A stretch of DNA of 64,000 nucleotides from JAHRAW01 sp963693025 (GTDB taxonomy: Bacteria; Pseudomonadota; Gammaproteobacteria; Arenicellales; Poriferihabitantaceae): assembly GCA_963693025.1 (NCBI GenBank), contig OY843749.1, forward strand, positions 2,728,001 to 2,792,000, read 5' to 3'. The position numbers and the translations under genes are program-made. The notes beneath the pieces are model-generated. The model saw only the letters and a program-made list of their open reading frames with translations. It ran no database searches and was not told the DNA's origin. Below, piece by piece: positions 25,400-35,214 of the stretch (positions are counted from its first letter, which is position 1; every line of letters begins with the position of its first letter).

Positions 25400-26233
25400 A
25401 TGAACGACACGCGACAAACCTATCAAAAAACCGTCTGGATGTATTGGGAAAACCCGCCGGGGGGTTCCAAGCCCGCGTATCTCGACCTCTGCCTTGAGAC
25501 CATCCAAAAACACCTCGGCGCATTCGAGTTAAAACTGCTCGACGAGCGCTCGGTCACCGACTACATCGCCCTGCCAAAAACCATCCGCCACCCGGCGCTG
25601 CCGCTCGACCGCAAAGCCGACTACATTCGCTACGCCCTGCTCTATGAATACGGCGGCGTGTGGATCGACTGCGATTTGATTTTACTGCGCGATGTGGATG
25701 CGTGGGTCGCCCCCGGTTTGGAGCAGACCGGCTTCGTCATCTTCGCGGAAATTGGGGGGGGGGGGGGGGGTAGGGAATTGCTTGTCCAGAGCAACGTGCT
25801 GGCTTCGGCTCGCCGCCACGCCATTGTCAAAGATGCGATGTCGGCGATGCGCCGCGCGACGAGTTGCACAAGCGTGCCGGGTTTGCAGTCGCGGCTCAAA
25901 TACCTGATTAAGAAACACCTGTTGCGCACCGCTCCCAACCCGCCGCTGTGGGTTGAAAAAGGTCCCGCGATGTTCCGCCGCATTCTCCCCCAACACGCGC
26001 ATTACGCGCACCCCATACGGCGGGGCGGCCTGTCGTGGACAGAGCACGAAGCCTATTACCGCGAAGCCCAAGACCTCACCCCCTACCTGCGCGACCACCC
26101 CTTCCTTTTCAACCTATACCACAGCGGCGGAATGGGCGAAGCCCTAAAACACCAAACCCGCGCGCAGTTGTTGAGTGGGCGGTCGTTGCTTTCGCAGATT
26201 TTTAGGTTGGGTTTGGGGGAGGGGGAGATTTGA
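25400..26233 (+). CDS. GT32-like glycosyltransferase with in-frame poly-G tract
   Basis: A 277-residue protein of the glycosyltransferase sugar-binding (DXD) family. VWMYWENPPGG, LDRKADYIRYALLYEYGG and VWIDCDLILLRDVD (DXD at residues 90-92) are the donor-site hallmarks. A run of 17 G directly after this region encodes Gly119-124. With 17 G the frame is open to the natural end. One extra G puts TAG right after the run; one fewer leads to a stop at about 25907. Contingency switching is therefore likely, with loss of the C-terminal half in the off states. The gene diverges from the surface operon. The start at 25400 is the ATG nearest the conserved N-terminus. Confidence 0.87.
   Translation: MNDTRQTYQKTVWMYWENPPGGSKPAYLDLCLETIQKHLGAFELKLLDERSVTDYIALPKTIRHPALPLDRKADYIRYALLYEYGGVWIDCDLILLRDVDAWVAPGLEQTGFVIFAEIGGGGGGRELLVQSNVLASARRHAIVKDAMSAMRRATSCTSVPGLQSRLKYLIKKHLLRTAPNPPLWVEKGPAMFRRILPQHAHYAHPIRRGGLSWTEHEAYYREAQDLTPYLRDHPFLFNLYHSGGMGEALKHQTRAQLLSGRSLLSQIFRLGLGEGEI
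25754..25770 (+). repeat. 17-base poly-G tract (contingency locus)
   Basis: Uninterrupted run of 17 G inside the GT32-like gene, flanked by ATT and TAGGG. The length is well within the range that slips readily during replication. Confidence 0.95.
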
Positions 26234-26250
26234 CTACTTCGTCATTCTCC

Positions 26251-26672
26251 ACTACTCCGTCATTCTCGAGCGTTAGCGCCCGTTGCCGCGTAGCGGCTTA
26301 CGGGCGCTTACGACCTCGGGAATCTCCCTAAGTCTACCGTGGACTTTACCGAAGCCCCCGCCGTCATTCCCGCAGTGTGTTAGCGGGGGGATGCGGGAAT
26401 CTAGTCGTCCATGGATGGCAGACTATTGTCACCTCCCACGTTCGTCGTGCCGTTGACAAAAAGAAGACGATTCCCGCTCAAAAGACTGCGGGAATGGCGG
26501 CTTACTCGCCGCCTGCTTCGCTCGCTCCGTTTGAATCCGTGCCAGTCTTAGGGAGATTCCCGAGGACGTAAGTGTCCGTAAGCCGCCGCTTAAAAGAAAA
26601 GGCGCGGCGGCAACGGACACTAACGCTCGAGAATGACGAGTAGTGGGGAATGCCGAGGATTGGAGAATGACG
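26251..26672. repeat. Modular palindromic repeat, locus 7 (with nested ATTCCC element)
   Basis: A short C-type arm (GCCGCGTAGCGGC), then TACCGTGGACTTTACCGAAG, then an inserted stretch from about 26364 to 26497 that begins ATTCCCGCAGTGTGTTAGCG and ends GACTGCGGGAATGGCGGC. An A-type arm in reverse follows. It occupies the gap between the convergent glycosyltransferase and argG genes. Confidence 0.82.
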
Positions 26673-26684
26673 GGTGGTAACACC

Positions 26685-27917
<1,233 letters not shown>

Positions 27918-27949
27918 TGCCGTTTGCCAGCCGGTTGTGCGGGGGCGGG

Positions 27950-27979
27950 AGTATAGCATTGCCGCCGAAGTTTGCGTAA
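27950..27979 (-). promoter_or_regulatory. Candidate promoter of argG
   Basis: On the minus strand TTACGC and TATACT (27950-27955) are 18 bp apart, with the ATG about 33 bp further on. The -35 box is weak. No arginine operator could be assigned with confidence. Confidence 0.4.
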
Positions 27980-28052
27980 AATTATCGCTCAGCGGCACCC
28001 GGCACACCGGCGTCTTTTTGTTTTTCCACCAGCCAACTATTCAATACCAACC

Positions 28053-28973
28053 ATGCCTACTCGTCATTTTTTATCGTTGATGGATTTGTCTCCGGCGGAG
28101 TTGCGGGAGATTATCGCGCGCGCGGTGGCGGCTAAAAAAGCCGGCGCCACTGCAACCACGACCGCGAATCACAGCGGCGACCTGCTGCGCAACCAAACCG
28201 CGGCGCTGGTGTTCGAGAAGTCATCCACGCGCACGCGGGTGTCGTTCGAGACCGGCGTCACGCAACTCGGCGGCAACGCCATTTTTCTGGCGCCGGCGGA
28301 CTCCCATCTGGCGCGCGGCGAAGCGATTGAAGACACCGCGCGCGTGCTGTCGCGCATGGCGCGCCTGATTATCATGCGAACCGGTCCGCACGAGCGCGTC
28401 GAGCGCATGGCGGAATACGCCACGGTGCCGGTCATCAACGCGCTGTCCGATTTCAATCATCCCTGCCAGCAACTCGCGGACATTCAAACCTACGCCGAGC
28501 ACCGCGGCGACCTCGCGGGCAAGCGCGTGGCGTGGGTCGGCGACGGCAACAACGTCTGCCATTCGTGGATGAACGCCGCCCGCCAACTCGACTTTCACCT
28601 CGCCATCGCCACGCCGAAAGGCTACGAGCCCGACCGCGCCCTGTCGCAACAATGCGCCGCGCAAATCGCGCTCGGCAACGACCCGGCGGCGGCGGTCGAA
28701 GCCGCCGACCTGGTGGTGACCGACTGCTGGATCAGCATGGGTCAAGAGTGCGAAAAAGCCGACCGCGAAGCCGCCTTCGCGGGGTTTTGCGTGGACCAAG
28801 CGATGATGTCGCGCGCCGCCACCGATGCGCTTTTCATGCACTGCCTGCCCGCCTACCGCGGCTACGAAGTCAGCGCCGAAGTCATCGACGGTCCGCAAAG
28901 CGTCGTCTGGGACCAAGCCGAAAACCGTTTGCATGCGCAGAAGGCGTTGATGGAATTTTTGTTGAGCCGCTAA
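28053..28973 (+). CDS. argF: Ornithine carbamoyltransferase
   Basis: A 306-residue anabolic transcarbamylase that makes citrulline from ornithine and carbamoyl phosphate. The carbamoyl-phosphate site SSTRTR is at residues 57-62, HPCQQLADI and WVGDGNNVCHSW follow, and HCLPAYRG near residue 263 is the ornithine-side motif. The start ATG at 28053 gives the family N-terminus HFLSLMDLSPAEL; the longer frame reaches into the argG promoter. An ATATTT(A/T)-coded Thr-rich patch (GATATTTANHSG) sits after the first helix. It is followed 15 bp later by wrbA. Confidence 0.95.
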   Translation: MPTRHFLSLMDLSPAELREIIARAVAAKKAGATATTTANHSGDLLRNQTAALVFEKSSTRTRVSFETGVTQLGGNAIFLAPADSHLARGEAIEDTARVLSRMARLIIMRTGPHERVERMAEYATVPVINALSDFNHPCQQLADIQTYAEHRGDLAGKRVAWVGDGNNVCHSWMNAARQLDFHLAIATPKGYEPDRALSQQCAAQIALGNDPAAAVEAADLVVTDCWISMGQECEKADREAAFAGFCVDQAMMSRAATDALFMHCLPAYRGYEVSAEVIDGPQSVVWDQAENRLHAQKALMEFLLSR

Positions 28974-28988
28974 GGGCTCGTCGCGGCA

Positions 28989-29582
28989 ATGAAAAAAATC
29001 CTAATACTCTATTACAGCCGCCACGGCTCGGTGCGCGCTTTGGCGCAGGCGGTGGCGGGCGGGGTGGAGAGCGTGGCGCAGTGCGAGGCGGTTATTCGCA
29101 CCGTGCCGCCGGTGTCGGCGGTGTGCGAGGCGGTCGAGAATGAGATTCCCGCCAGCGGCGATGTGTATGCGGCGTTGGCGGATTTGGAAGGGTGCGACGG
29201 GTTGATTGTCGGCAGCCCGACGCGGTTTGGCACGGTGGCGGCGCCGCTCAAATATTTTTTCGAGCAGACCGCGCCGCTGTGGTTGTCGGGCGCACTCGAC
29301 GGCAAACCGGCGGGCGTGTTCACTTCAAGCGGCAGCATGCATGGCGGGCAGGAGAGTACGCTGCTGTCGATGATGCTGCCGTTGATTCACCACGGCATGC
29401 TCATGGTCGGCATTCCATTCAACGGCACACCGCTCGCCCAAACCACCACCGGCGGCACACCTTACGGCGCAAGTCATGTGGCGGGTGGGGACAATGCCTT
29501 GCCGCTTAGTGATGATGAGAAGCGTTTGGCTGAGGTGTTGGGGCGGCGGGTTGGGGAGATAGCCGTCATTCTTGAGCGTTAG
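28989..29582 (+). CDS. wrbA: WrbA-type NAD(P)H:quinone oxidoreductase
   Basis: A 197-residue flavodoxin-like protein that reduces quinones by two electrons using FMN. ILYYSRHGSVRALAQAVAGG is the FMN phosphate loop; GSPTRFGTVAAPLKYFFEQT and TSSGSMHGGQE are the WrbA markers. It probably shares the argF transcript. The last six codons (VILER and stop) are supplied by a palindromic repeat (GTCATTCTTGAGCGTTAG), so the native C-terminus may have been replaced. The core is complete. Confidence 0.93.
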   Translation: MKKILILYYSRHGSVRALAQAVAGGVESVAQCEAVIRTVPPVSAVCEAVENEIPASGDVYAALADLEGCDGLIVGSPTRFGTVAAPLKYFFEQTAPLWLSGALDGKPAGVFTSSGSMHGGQESTLLSMMLPLIHHGMLMVGIPFNGTPLAQTTTGGTPYGASHVAGGDNALPLSDDEKRLAEVLGRRVGEIAVILER

Positions 29583-30050
29583 AAAATAGGGAGTCGCCCA
29601 CAACTCGTCATTCGAATGGTAGAAAATAAGGAGTCCCCCAACTCCGTCATTCTCGAACGGTAGAAAATAGGGAGCCAACAGGCGACCATATTTTCTTCGA
29701 TTCGGGAATCTCCCTAAGACTACCGTGATTTCCAACAAAGCCCGTGCCAATCTTAGGGAGATTGCGCGTATCATCCCTGATACGCGCCCTTCGGGCTACG
29801 CGAAAATCCGCTCCCGGCGGATTTTTCCCGAGGACGTAAGTGTCCGGTAAGCCGCCGCTAAAAGAAGAAGCGCGGCGGCAACGGTCACTAACGCTCGAGA
29901 ATGACGAAGTGGTTGGGAATGGCGTTGTTTGGGCTCAGCGCTAGTCTTAGGGAGATTCCCGAGGTCGTAAGTGTCCGGTAAGCCGCCGCTTAAAAGAAGA
30001 AGCGCGGCGGCAACGGACACTAACGCTCGAGAATGACGGGTAGTTGAGAA
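29564..30050. repeat. Modular palindromic repeat, locus 8
   Basis: The region starts inside the wrbA stop, continues with partial and full B-type arms and the CACGGGCTTTGTTGGAAATC complement, then the three-hairpin module (about 29764-29829), an A-type arm, a stub with the GCTGAGCCCAAACAACGCC complement, and a second A-type arm. It fills the gap between wrbA and hda. Confidence 0.83.
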
Positions 30051-30066
30051 TGACGGGTTGGTGTAC

Positions 30067-30762
30067 TTAGATCAACGACTTAATAAACGGCACAGTAATC
30101 CTCCGTTGCTCCGCCAACGACGCATTGTCAATTCGGTCGAGCAGGGCGAACAGGGAGGCGGTGTCGCGGTGGTAGTAGGTTATGATGAATTGTAGTACCG
30201 GGTCGGTGAGTTCAAAGCCGCGGCGGCGGGCGCGGGATTTTAGGGCGGTGAGTTTGTCTTGCTCGCTCAGGCGCACGAGCCGGTAAACCCCGCCGCTCAC
30301 TAGCCGTGATTCCAGGTCTTTCAAGCCGAGGTTGAGCGCGCCGATGGGCTGGGTGGCGCCGACCACGACGGCGCCGTCGTTGCTCAGCAGTTTTTCATAC
30401 AAATCAAACAGCGCAGCTTGCCACGCCGGGCTCGCCGCCGCGGTTTGGAAGTCATCGATGCACACCAACGACGGCGGCGCGATGCGCTCGAGTTGCGCTT
30501 GAACTTGCGGCGCGGACGCCATGGCATCCACCGGCAGATACGCGTGCGGCTTGCCTTGTGCGCGCGCCAGATGGCAGCAGGCGTTCAGCAGGTGCGTCTT
30601 GCCGCTGCCCGCATCCCCCCAGAAATAGAGCACGCGCCGCGCGCGAGCGCCGCGCACGATGCGCCGCAACTCGGCGCGCAACTCGGTGTTGTCGCCGGCG
30701 CAGAAACTGTCAAAACTGCTCTCGGCTTCGACGCTGACCGGGATGAGCGTTTGCCGGTTCAT
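30067..30762 (-). CDS. hda: DnaA regulatory inactivator Hda
   Basis: A 231-residue AAA+ protein homologous to the DnaA ATPase domain. With the sliding clamp it stimulates ATP hydrolysis by DnaA after initiation. Walker A is GDAGSGKTH (residues 49-57), Walker B is LVCIDDFQ, and sensor 2 lies in DTASLFALLDRID. QTLIPV at residues 4-9 could be the beta-clamp-binding motif. Translation is coupled to pgsA through a 4-bp ATGA overlap, an arrangement I would call plausible rather than universal. Presence of hda supports a gamma/beta-proteobacterial host. Confidence 0.9.
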   Translation of the reverse strand: MNRQTLIPVSVEAESSFDSFCAGDNTELRAELRRIVRGARARRVLYFWGDAGSGKTHLLNACCHLARAQGKPHAYLPVDAMASAPQVQAQLERIAPPSLVCIDDFQTAAASPAWQAALFDLYEKLLSNDGAVVVGATQPIGALNLGLKDLESRLVSGGVYRLVRLSEQDKLTALKSRARRRGFELTDPVLQFIITYYHRDTASLFALLDRIDNASLAEQRRITVPFIKSLI

Positions 30763-31313
30763 TGCGCGGGCGGCGCCTTGTCGTCGCGCCGGATGCCCAA
30801 CGCCCAGACATACTGGCAGCCGCTGGAGACGGTGGTCACCAGCACCCCGACCACCAGCGCATCCGCCACCAGCGGAACATACAACCAGCCGGCTTTTCCG
30901 CTCAGCACCGAAATCACCAGCGAGATTTGCAGGAAGGTGTTAATTTTGCTGAGGTAGGTCGGCTTCATCGGAATCTCGTCGCCCATCACCACCAACACCA
31001 AATAGCCGGCTACGATGACGAGGTCGCGGAACATCACCACGATGAGCAGCCAGAACGGGATGTCTTCGAGCATCGCCAGCATGATGTAGGCGCTGGCGAT
31101 GAGCAGTTTGTCGGCGATGGGGTCGAGGATGGCGCCGAGACCGGAAATGTAGTTGTAGCGCTTGGCGATGTAGCCGTCCAGCCCGTCGGTGATGCCGGCG
31201 GCGAGGAACAGCAGCATCGCCAACTCGTAGCCGCGGTCGCGCAACAACAACACCAGCACCGGGCAGGCGGCGATGCGCAGCAGGGTCAGCAGGTTGGGTA
31301 TCTGGGCTAGCAC
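30759..31313 (-). CDS. pgsA: CDP-diacylglycerol-glycerol-3-phosphate phosphatidyltransferase
   Basis: A 184-residue membrane enzyme that makes phosphatidylglycerol phosphate. The CDP-alcohol phosphotransferase motif reads DGYIAKRYNYISGLGAILD then PIAD, matching the DG..A.........G...D...D pattern; Lys replaces the usual Arg after the Ala. Four or five hydrophobic segments are visible, for example LLIVVMFRDLVIVAGYLVLV. It overlaps hda by 4 bp. The region after the stop of the Crp/Fnr gene shares no overlap, so pgsA-hda is probably an independent unit. Confidence 0.92.
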   Translation of the reverse strand: MLAQIPNLLTLLRIAACPVLVLLLRDRGYELAMLLFLAAGITDGLDGYIAKRYNYISGLGAILDPIADKLLIASAYIMLAMLEDIPFWLLIVVMFRDLVIVAGYLVLVVMGDEIPMKPTYLSKINTFLQISLVISVLSGKAGWLYVPLVADALVVGVLVTTVSSGCQYVWALGIRRDDKAPPAQ

Positions 31314-31349
31314 TCGGGGCGTGATGAAAGGGGCATCTGCGCGGGGATT

Positions 31350-32072
31350 TTACGACTCAACGGGGTTTGCGTCACCTCCTTCTTTGCGCCCCATCACCTG
31401 GTCAACCATTTGTTGCAGGAGCCGGATGTCCGGGATAATCAACTGCCGGTTCTTCTTCACCAAAATGCCTTCTTTTTCCAGCAATTTCAACTCCCGGCTG
31501 ACCGCCTCACGATGACAACTCACGCGGCTGGCGAGTTGCGCGTGCGTCGGCGCGCCGGGGATGCGGGCGACGCCGTCGAGGTCGAGATTTTTGCGCGCAA
31601 GCCGCAGCAGTTCGGCGTGAATCCGGTTGTGCACGCCGGCGGTGGAGTATTCAAAGATTCGGTCGCACAGGCGGCGGATGATGGCGGTCAGTTGTTGCAG
31701 CAATTCCAGCGCCACCGCCGGATGCGAGTCGAGCATCCGCCGAAAGACTTGCGGCGGCATGATAATCATGTCGGTTTCGGTCAGCGCGATGACGGTGGCG
31801 GAGCGCGGCTTGCCGTCGATGATGGATATTTCACCAAAGTTTTCACCCGCCTCAAGATTGGCAAAACTGACCTCCCTGCCGTCTTTGGAAAACAACGTCA
31901 CCCGCACCCTGCCACGCTCGATGAAATACATATTGCTGTCCTGCTCCCGCTCGCGCACAATCTGCTCGCCCCTCGCATACCGCCGCACGGCGCACTGCCG
32001 CAACGCCGCTTCCCGCTCCTCACGCCCCAGCAACCCAAGCAAGGCGGGTCCCCCCGTGTGTTGGTGTTTCAT
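31350..32072 (-). CDS. Crp/Fnr-family transcriptional regulator
   Basis: A 240-residue regulator. The cyclic-nucleotide-binding-like beta roll (DSNMYFIERGRVRVTLFSKD, GENFGEISIIDGKPRSATV) is followed by the dimer helix and a C-terminal HTH (THAQLASRVSCHREAVSREL). The binding-pocket stretch GEISIIDGKPRSATV resembles cAMP-type FGE.a....RsA, so a nucleotide effector is possible. No N-terminal cysteine cluster of the Fnr kind is present. It diverges from the GT2-GtrA gene; its targets cannot be named. Confidence 0.88.
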   Translation of the reverse strand: MKHQHTGGPALLGLLGREEREAALRQCAVRRYARGEQIVREREQDSNMYFIERGRVRVTLFSKDGREVSFANLEAGENFGEISIIDGKPRSATVIALTETDMIIMPPQVFRRMLDSHPAVALELLQQLTAIIRRLCDRIFEYSTAGVHNRIHAELLRLARKNLDLDGVARIPGAPTHAQLASRVSCHREAVSRELKLLEKEGILVKKNRQLIIPDIRLLQQMVDQVMGRKEGGDANPVES

Positions 32073-32240
32073 TGGCTAGTTGCCGAGATTGCCACGCCGT
32101 TGTCGCGGCGTTTTTATTGAACAATGATGTTTGGGTCAGGATAGCATAGATTGGGGTTTGTTGGTCAAGTCCGTCACCCCCGCCTGCACACCCAAAGCGC
32201 CTTTCCCTTATACTACACCCCCCGCCAAAACCCCCGCACG

Positions 32241-33482
32241 ATGCCACAAAAACCACCCCGCTCGCGCCGCCCGCGCAACCGCCCGGACGACGCGGCGCCG
32301 CTGGTCACGATCGCCATTCCCACCAAAAACAACGCCGCCACCATCGGCGAGACGATTGAATCGTTGCTCGCGCAGACGCACCGCAACTGGGAGTTGGCGG
32401 TGTATGACAACGCCTCCGACGACGGCACGCGCGAGGTGGTTCGCGCCTTCGGGGACGCGCGCATCCGCGTGCGCGAACACGACGGCGCGCTGACCATGGC
32501 GGAAAACTGGCAGCGCTGCCTGAGCCGCATAGACGGCGAGTTTTTTCAACTGCTCTGCGCCGACGACACGCTGCATCCGAAGTGTTTGGAAGAAAAAATC
32601 CGCGCGGCGGGCAAGCCGGAAAACGCCGGTTGCGTGCTATTCACCAGCAACCGCATGCTGATGAACCTGTCGGGGCGACCGCTTTTTTCGCTGGGGTTTT
32701 CACGCCGCGCGCGGCGCGCAACGCACGCCGACGTGCTGCGCGGCGTCGTGAGCAAAACCAACCCCATCGGCGACCCCGCCACCGTGCTATTGCGCGCATC
32801 GGCGGTCAGGAAAGAGACGCGCCCGTTTAGCGGGCGGCTGATGGTCGACATCGACTTCTGGTTGCGCATGCTCGCGCACGGCGATTTATGCCACCTGCCC
32901 GAGACGCTCTCGTCCTTCCGGCTGGGCGGCGTCACCGGCAAGCAACTGGGCGCAAATTTCCGCGAATACTTCCGCTTCTACCGCAACACCGTCAAGCCGC
33001 ACCTGCGCGGCATCGGGCGCGTGCGATATTACTGCGGCTATGGCATGGCGACGGCGCGCTTCCTATTACGCCAGGCGGTTTATCTCCTGTTCTCGGGCAA
33101 TCCCGCGACGCGCCGCATCATCCGCTTCGGCTTGGTCGGCGGCTACAACACGGCGTTCGGTTACGCCATATATGCGCTGCTCATCTGGCTCGGCCTGCCC
33201 TATCAAGCGGCGCTGCTCGGCTCGCTGGCGCTGTCGATAATCAACAACTACCTCACCTTCAGCCGAATGGTCTTCCCCGACCGCTCCCGCCACCGCACCG
33301 TGCTCCTATACCTAGCCGGACAAGCGCTAATCTACGGCTTCTCCGTACTGCTGGTCGGCGCTTTCATCGGCTCCGGCTTCGGTGAATATCTCAGTGGGCT
33401 CATGGCGACTCCGTTCATTGCTTTGTTTTCTTTCTGTATTCAAAACTTTGTGGTTTTTCGGCATCCGAAACCGACTGAATAA
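32241..33482 (+). CDS. Family 2 glycosyltransferase fused to a GtrA-type membrane domain
   Basis: A 413-residue fusion. Residues 20-250 form a GT2 domain (VTIAIPTKNNAATIGETIES, YDNASDDGTREV, CADDTL as DxD-like). After a linker, residues 285-405 form a GtrA domain with four hydrophobic segments (IRFGLVGGYNTAFGYAIYAL, SIINNYLTFSRMVF). GtrA proteins flip or aid transfer of undecaprenyl-linked sugars, so one chain could both make and translocate a lipid-linked sugar. The start ATG at 32241 follows the leader; the open frame begins upstream without family-like residues. Confidence 0.85.
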   Translation: MPQKPPRSRRPRNRPDDAAPLVTIAIPTKNNAATIGETIESLLAQTHRNWELAVYDNASDDGTREVVRAFGDARIRVREHDGALTMAENWQRCLSRIDGEFFQLLCADDTLHPKCLEEKIRAAGKPENAGCVLFTSNRMLMNLSGRPLFSLGFSRRARRATHADVLRGVVSKTNPIGDPATVLLRASAVRKETRPFSGRLMVDIDFWLRMLAHGDLCHLPETLSSFRLGGVTGKQLGANFREYFRFYRNTVKPHLRGIGRVRYYCGYGMATARFLLRQAVYLLFSGNPATRRIIRFGLVGGYNTAFGYAIYALLIWLGLPYQAALLGSLALSIINNYLTFSRMVFPDRSRHRTVLLYLAGQALIYGFSVLLVGAFIGSGFGEYLSGLMATPFIALFSFCIQNFVVFRHPKPTE

Positions 33483-33489
33483 ATACTCC

Positions 33490-33965
33490 GTCATTTCGAG
33501 CGTTAGCGCCCGTTGCCGCGTAGCGGCTTACGGGCGCTTACGACCTCGGGAATCTCCCTAAGACTACCGTGGACTTTACCGAAGCCCGTGCCGTCATTCC
33601 CGCAGAGCCTGCCCCCGCAGTGTGTTAGCGGGGGACGCGGGAACCCAGACGTCCATGGATGGCAAACTATCGTCACCTCCCACGTCCATCATGCCACCGA
33701 CAAAAAGACGCTGGATTGCGCGTATCATCCCTGATACGCGCCCTTCGGGCTACGCGAAAATCCGCTCCCGGCGGATTTTTCCCGCTTAAAAGACTGCGGG
33801 AATGGCGTTGTTGGAACTCAGCGCCAACCTTAGGGAGATTCCCGAGGACGCAAGTGTCCGTAAGCCGCCGCTTAAAAGAAAAAGCGCGGCGACTAACGGA
33901 CACTAACGCTCGAGAATGACGAAGTAGGGGGAATGACGAAGTGGTTGGGAGTGGTTGGGAATGAC
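33490..33965. repeat. Modular palindromic repeat, locus 9
   Basis: A short C-type arm, the ACTACCGTGGACTTTACCGA spacer, an ATTCCCGCAGAGCC insertion like that of locus 7, the three-hairpin module (about 33716-33783), a GACTGCGGGAATGGCG boundary, a short spacer, and an A-type arm in reverse. It lies between the convergent GT2-GtrA and hisI genes. Confidence 0.82.
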
Positions 33966-33979
33966 GAAGTTGGGGCTTC

Positions 33980-34372
33980 CTACCCCTTCCGATAAATCAT
34001 CTCCGGATCTTTCAGCACCGGCTCCACCTCACGCCATTCGTTTCCTTGGCAACTGCGGTAAAAGCAACTATGGCGACCCGTATGGCAGGCTATTCCGCCT
34101 GCTTGGTCTACTTGGAGTAGCACTACGTCGCCGTCGCAGTCTATGCGCATTTCCACCAGGCGTTGGTTGTGTCCGGATTCTTCGCCTTTGCGCCATAACT
34201 TTTTTCGTGAGCGCGAATAGTAGACCGCTTGCCCTTCGGCGAGGGTGGCGGTTAGGGCTTCGCGGTTCATCCATGCCAGCATCAGGATTTTGCCGGTGTC
34301 GTGTTGTTGGGCGATGGCGGGCACGAGTCCGGCGGGGTCCCACTTGATTTGCTCTAACAGGGTTGGTTTCAT
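33980..34372 (-). CDS. hisI: Phosphoribosyl-AMP cyclohydrolase
   Basis: A 130-residue single-domain HisI that opens the purine ring of PR-AMP in histidine synthesis. LMLAWMNREAL, YYSRSRKKLWRKGEESGHNQ and GIACHTGRHSCFYR carry the zinc and magnesium ligands. The ATP-pyrophosphohydrolase (HisE) domain is absent, so a separate hisE is expected elsewhere. It is the last gene of the his cluster, 25 bp after hisF. The final residues run to the edge of the palindromic repeat but do not enter it. Confidence 0.95.
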   Translation of the reverse strand: MKPTLLEQIKWDPAGLVPAIAQQHDTGKILMLAWMNREALTATLAEGQAVYYSRSRKKLWRKGEESGHNQRLVEMRIDCDGDVVLLQVDQAGGIACHTGRHSCFYRSCQGNEWREVEPVLKDPEMIYRKG

Positions 34373-34397
34373 TTTTGTCGCTCAGGTTGATGCGAAG

Positions 34398-35180
34398 TCA
34401 GCGCCGCACTTCGATGCCGCGCTCCGCCATAAATTGTTTGGCTTGCTGCACCGTGTATTCGCCGAAGTGAAAAATGCTCGCCGCCAGGACCGCATCGGCG
34501 CCGCCTTCTAGGATGCCGTCCGCCAGATGTTGCAGACCGCCGACGCCGCCGGAGGCGATGACCGGCACGGTGACGGCTTCGGCGATTTGCGCGGTCAATG
34601 CCAGGTCGAAGCCGTCTCGCGTGCCGTCGCGGTCCATGCTGGTGACCAGCAACTCGCCCGCGCCCAGTTGCGCCATTCGGCTCGCCCATTCCACGGCGTC
34701 GATGCCGGTCGGCTTGCGCCCGCCGTGGGTGTAGATTTCCCACTTCGGATGGTCGCCGTCGCCGCCATCGCCACCACTACGCTTAGCGTCAATCGCCACC
34801 ACGATGCACTGGTTGCCGAAATGCTCGCTCGCTTCGCGGATGAAATCCGGGCGCACCACGGCGGTGGTGTTGATGGACACCTTGTCGGCGCCGGCGCGCA
34901 GCAGCGTGTGGATGTCCTCAATGCGGCGGATGCCGCCGCCCACAGTCAGCGGGATGAACACCTCGCCCGCCACTTGCTCGACCACGCCCGCCATCGTGTC
35001 GCGCGCATCCGAGCTGGCGGTGATGTCGAGGAAGGTGATTTCGTCGGCGCCCTGGGCGTCGTAGCGCCGCGCCGCTTCCACCGGGTCGCCGGCGTCCACG
35101 ATATCGACAAAGCGCACGCCCTTGACCACCCTGCCGGCATCGACGTCGAGACAGGGAATGATTCGTTTGGCGAGCGCCAT
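34398..35180 (-). CDS. hisF: Imidazole glycerol phosphate synthase cyclase subunit
   Basis: A 260-residue TIM barrel that forms IGP and AICAR with ammonia from HisH. MALAKRIIPCLDVDAGRVVK at the start, DEITFLDITAS, VGGGIR and SGGVGG(L) mark the catalytic and phosphate sites. A SGGDGGDGDHPKW insertion replaces the short loop before the WEIYTHGG segment, making the protein slightly longer than the usual 256. The ATG at 35180 fits the family; codons upstream to 35243 overlap the gap after hisA. Confidence 0.95.
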   Translation of the reverse strand: MALAKRIIPCLDVDAGRVVKGVRFVDIVDAGDPVEAARRYDAQGADEITFLDITASSDARDTMAGVVEQVAGEVFIPLTVGGGIRRIEDIHTLLRAGADKVSINTTAVVRPDFIREASEHFGNQCIVVAIDAKRSGGDGGDGDHPKWEIYTHGGRKPTGIDAVEWASRMAQLGAGELLVTSMDRDGTRDGFDLALTAQIAEAVTVPVIASGGVGGLQHLADGILEGGADAVLAASIFHFGEYTVQQAKQFMAERGIEVRR

Positions 35181-35214
35181 CGATTCGCTTTCGCTAAGGC
35201 TGGCTTGGCGCGCG

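Noticed and set aside
32073..32130. Hairpin ACGCCG..CGGCGT followed by T-run near 32093-32116 as a terminator
   Set aside because: The T-run is on the plus strand, where no gene ends; on the minus strand it would be a 5' leader hairpin of the Crp/Fnr gene. Function not supported.
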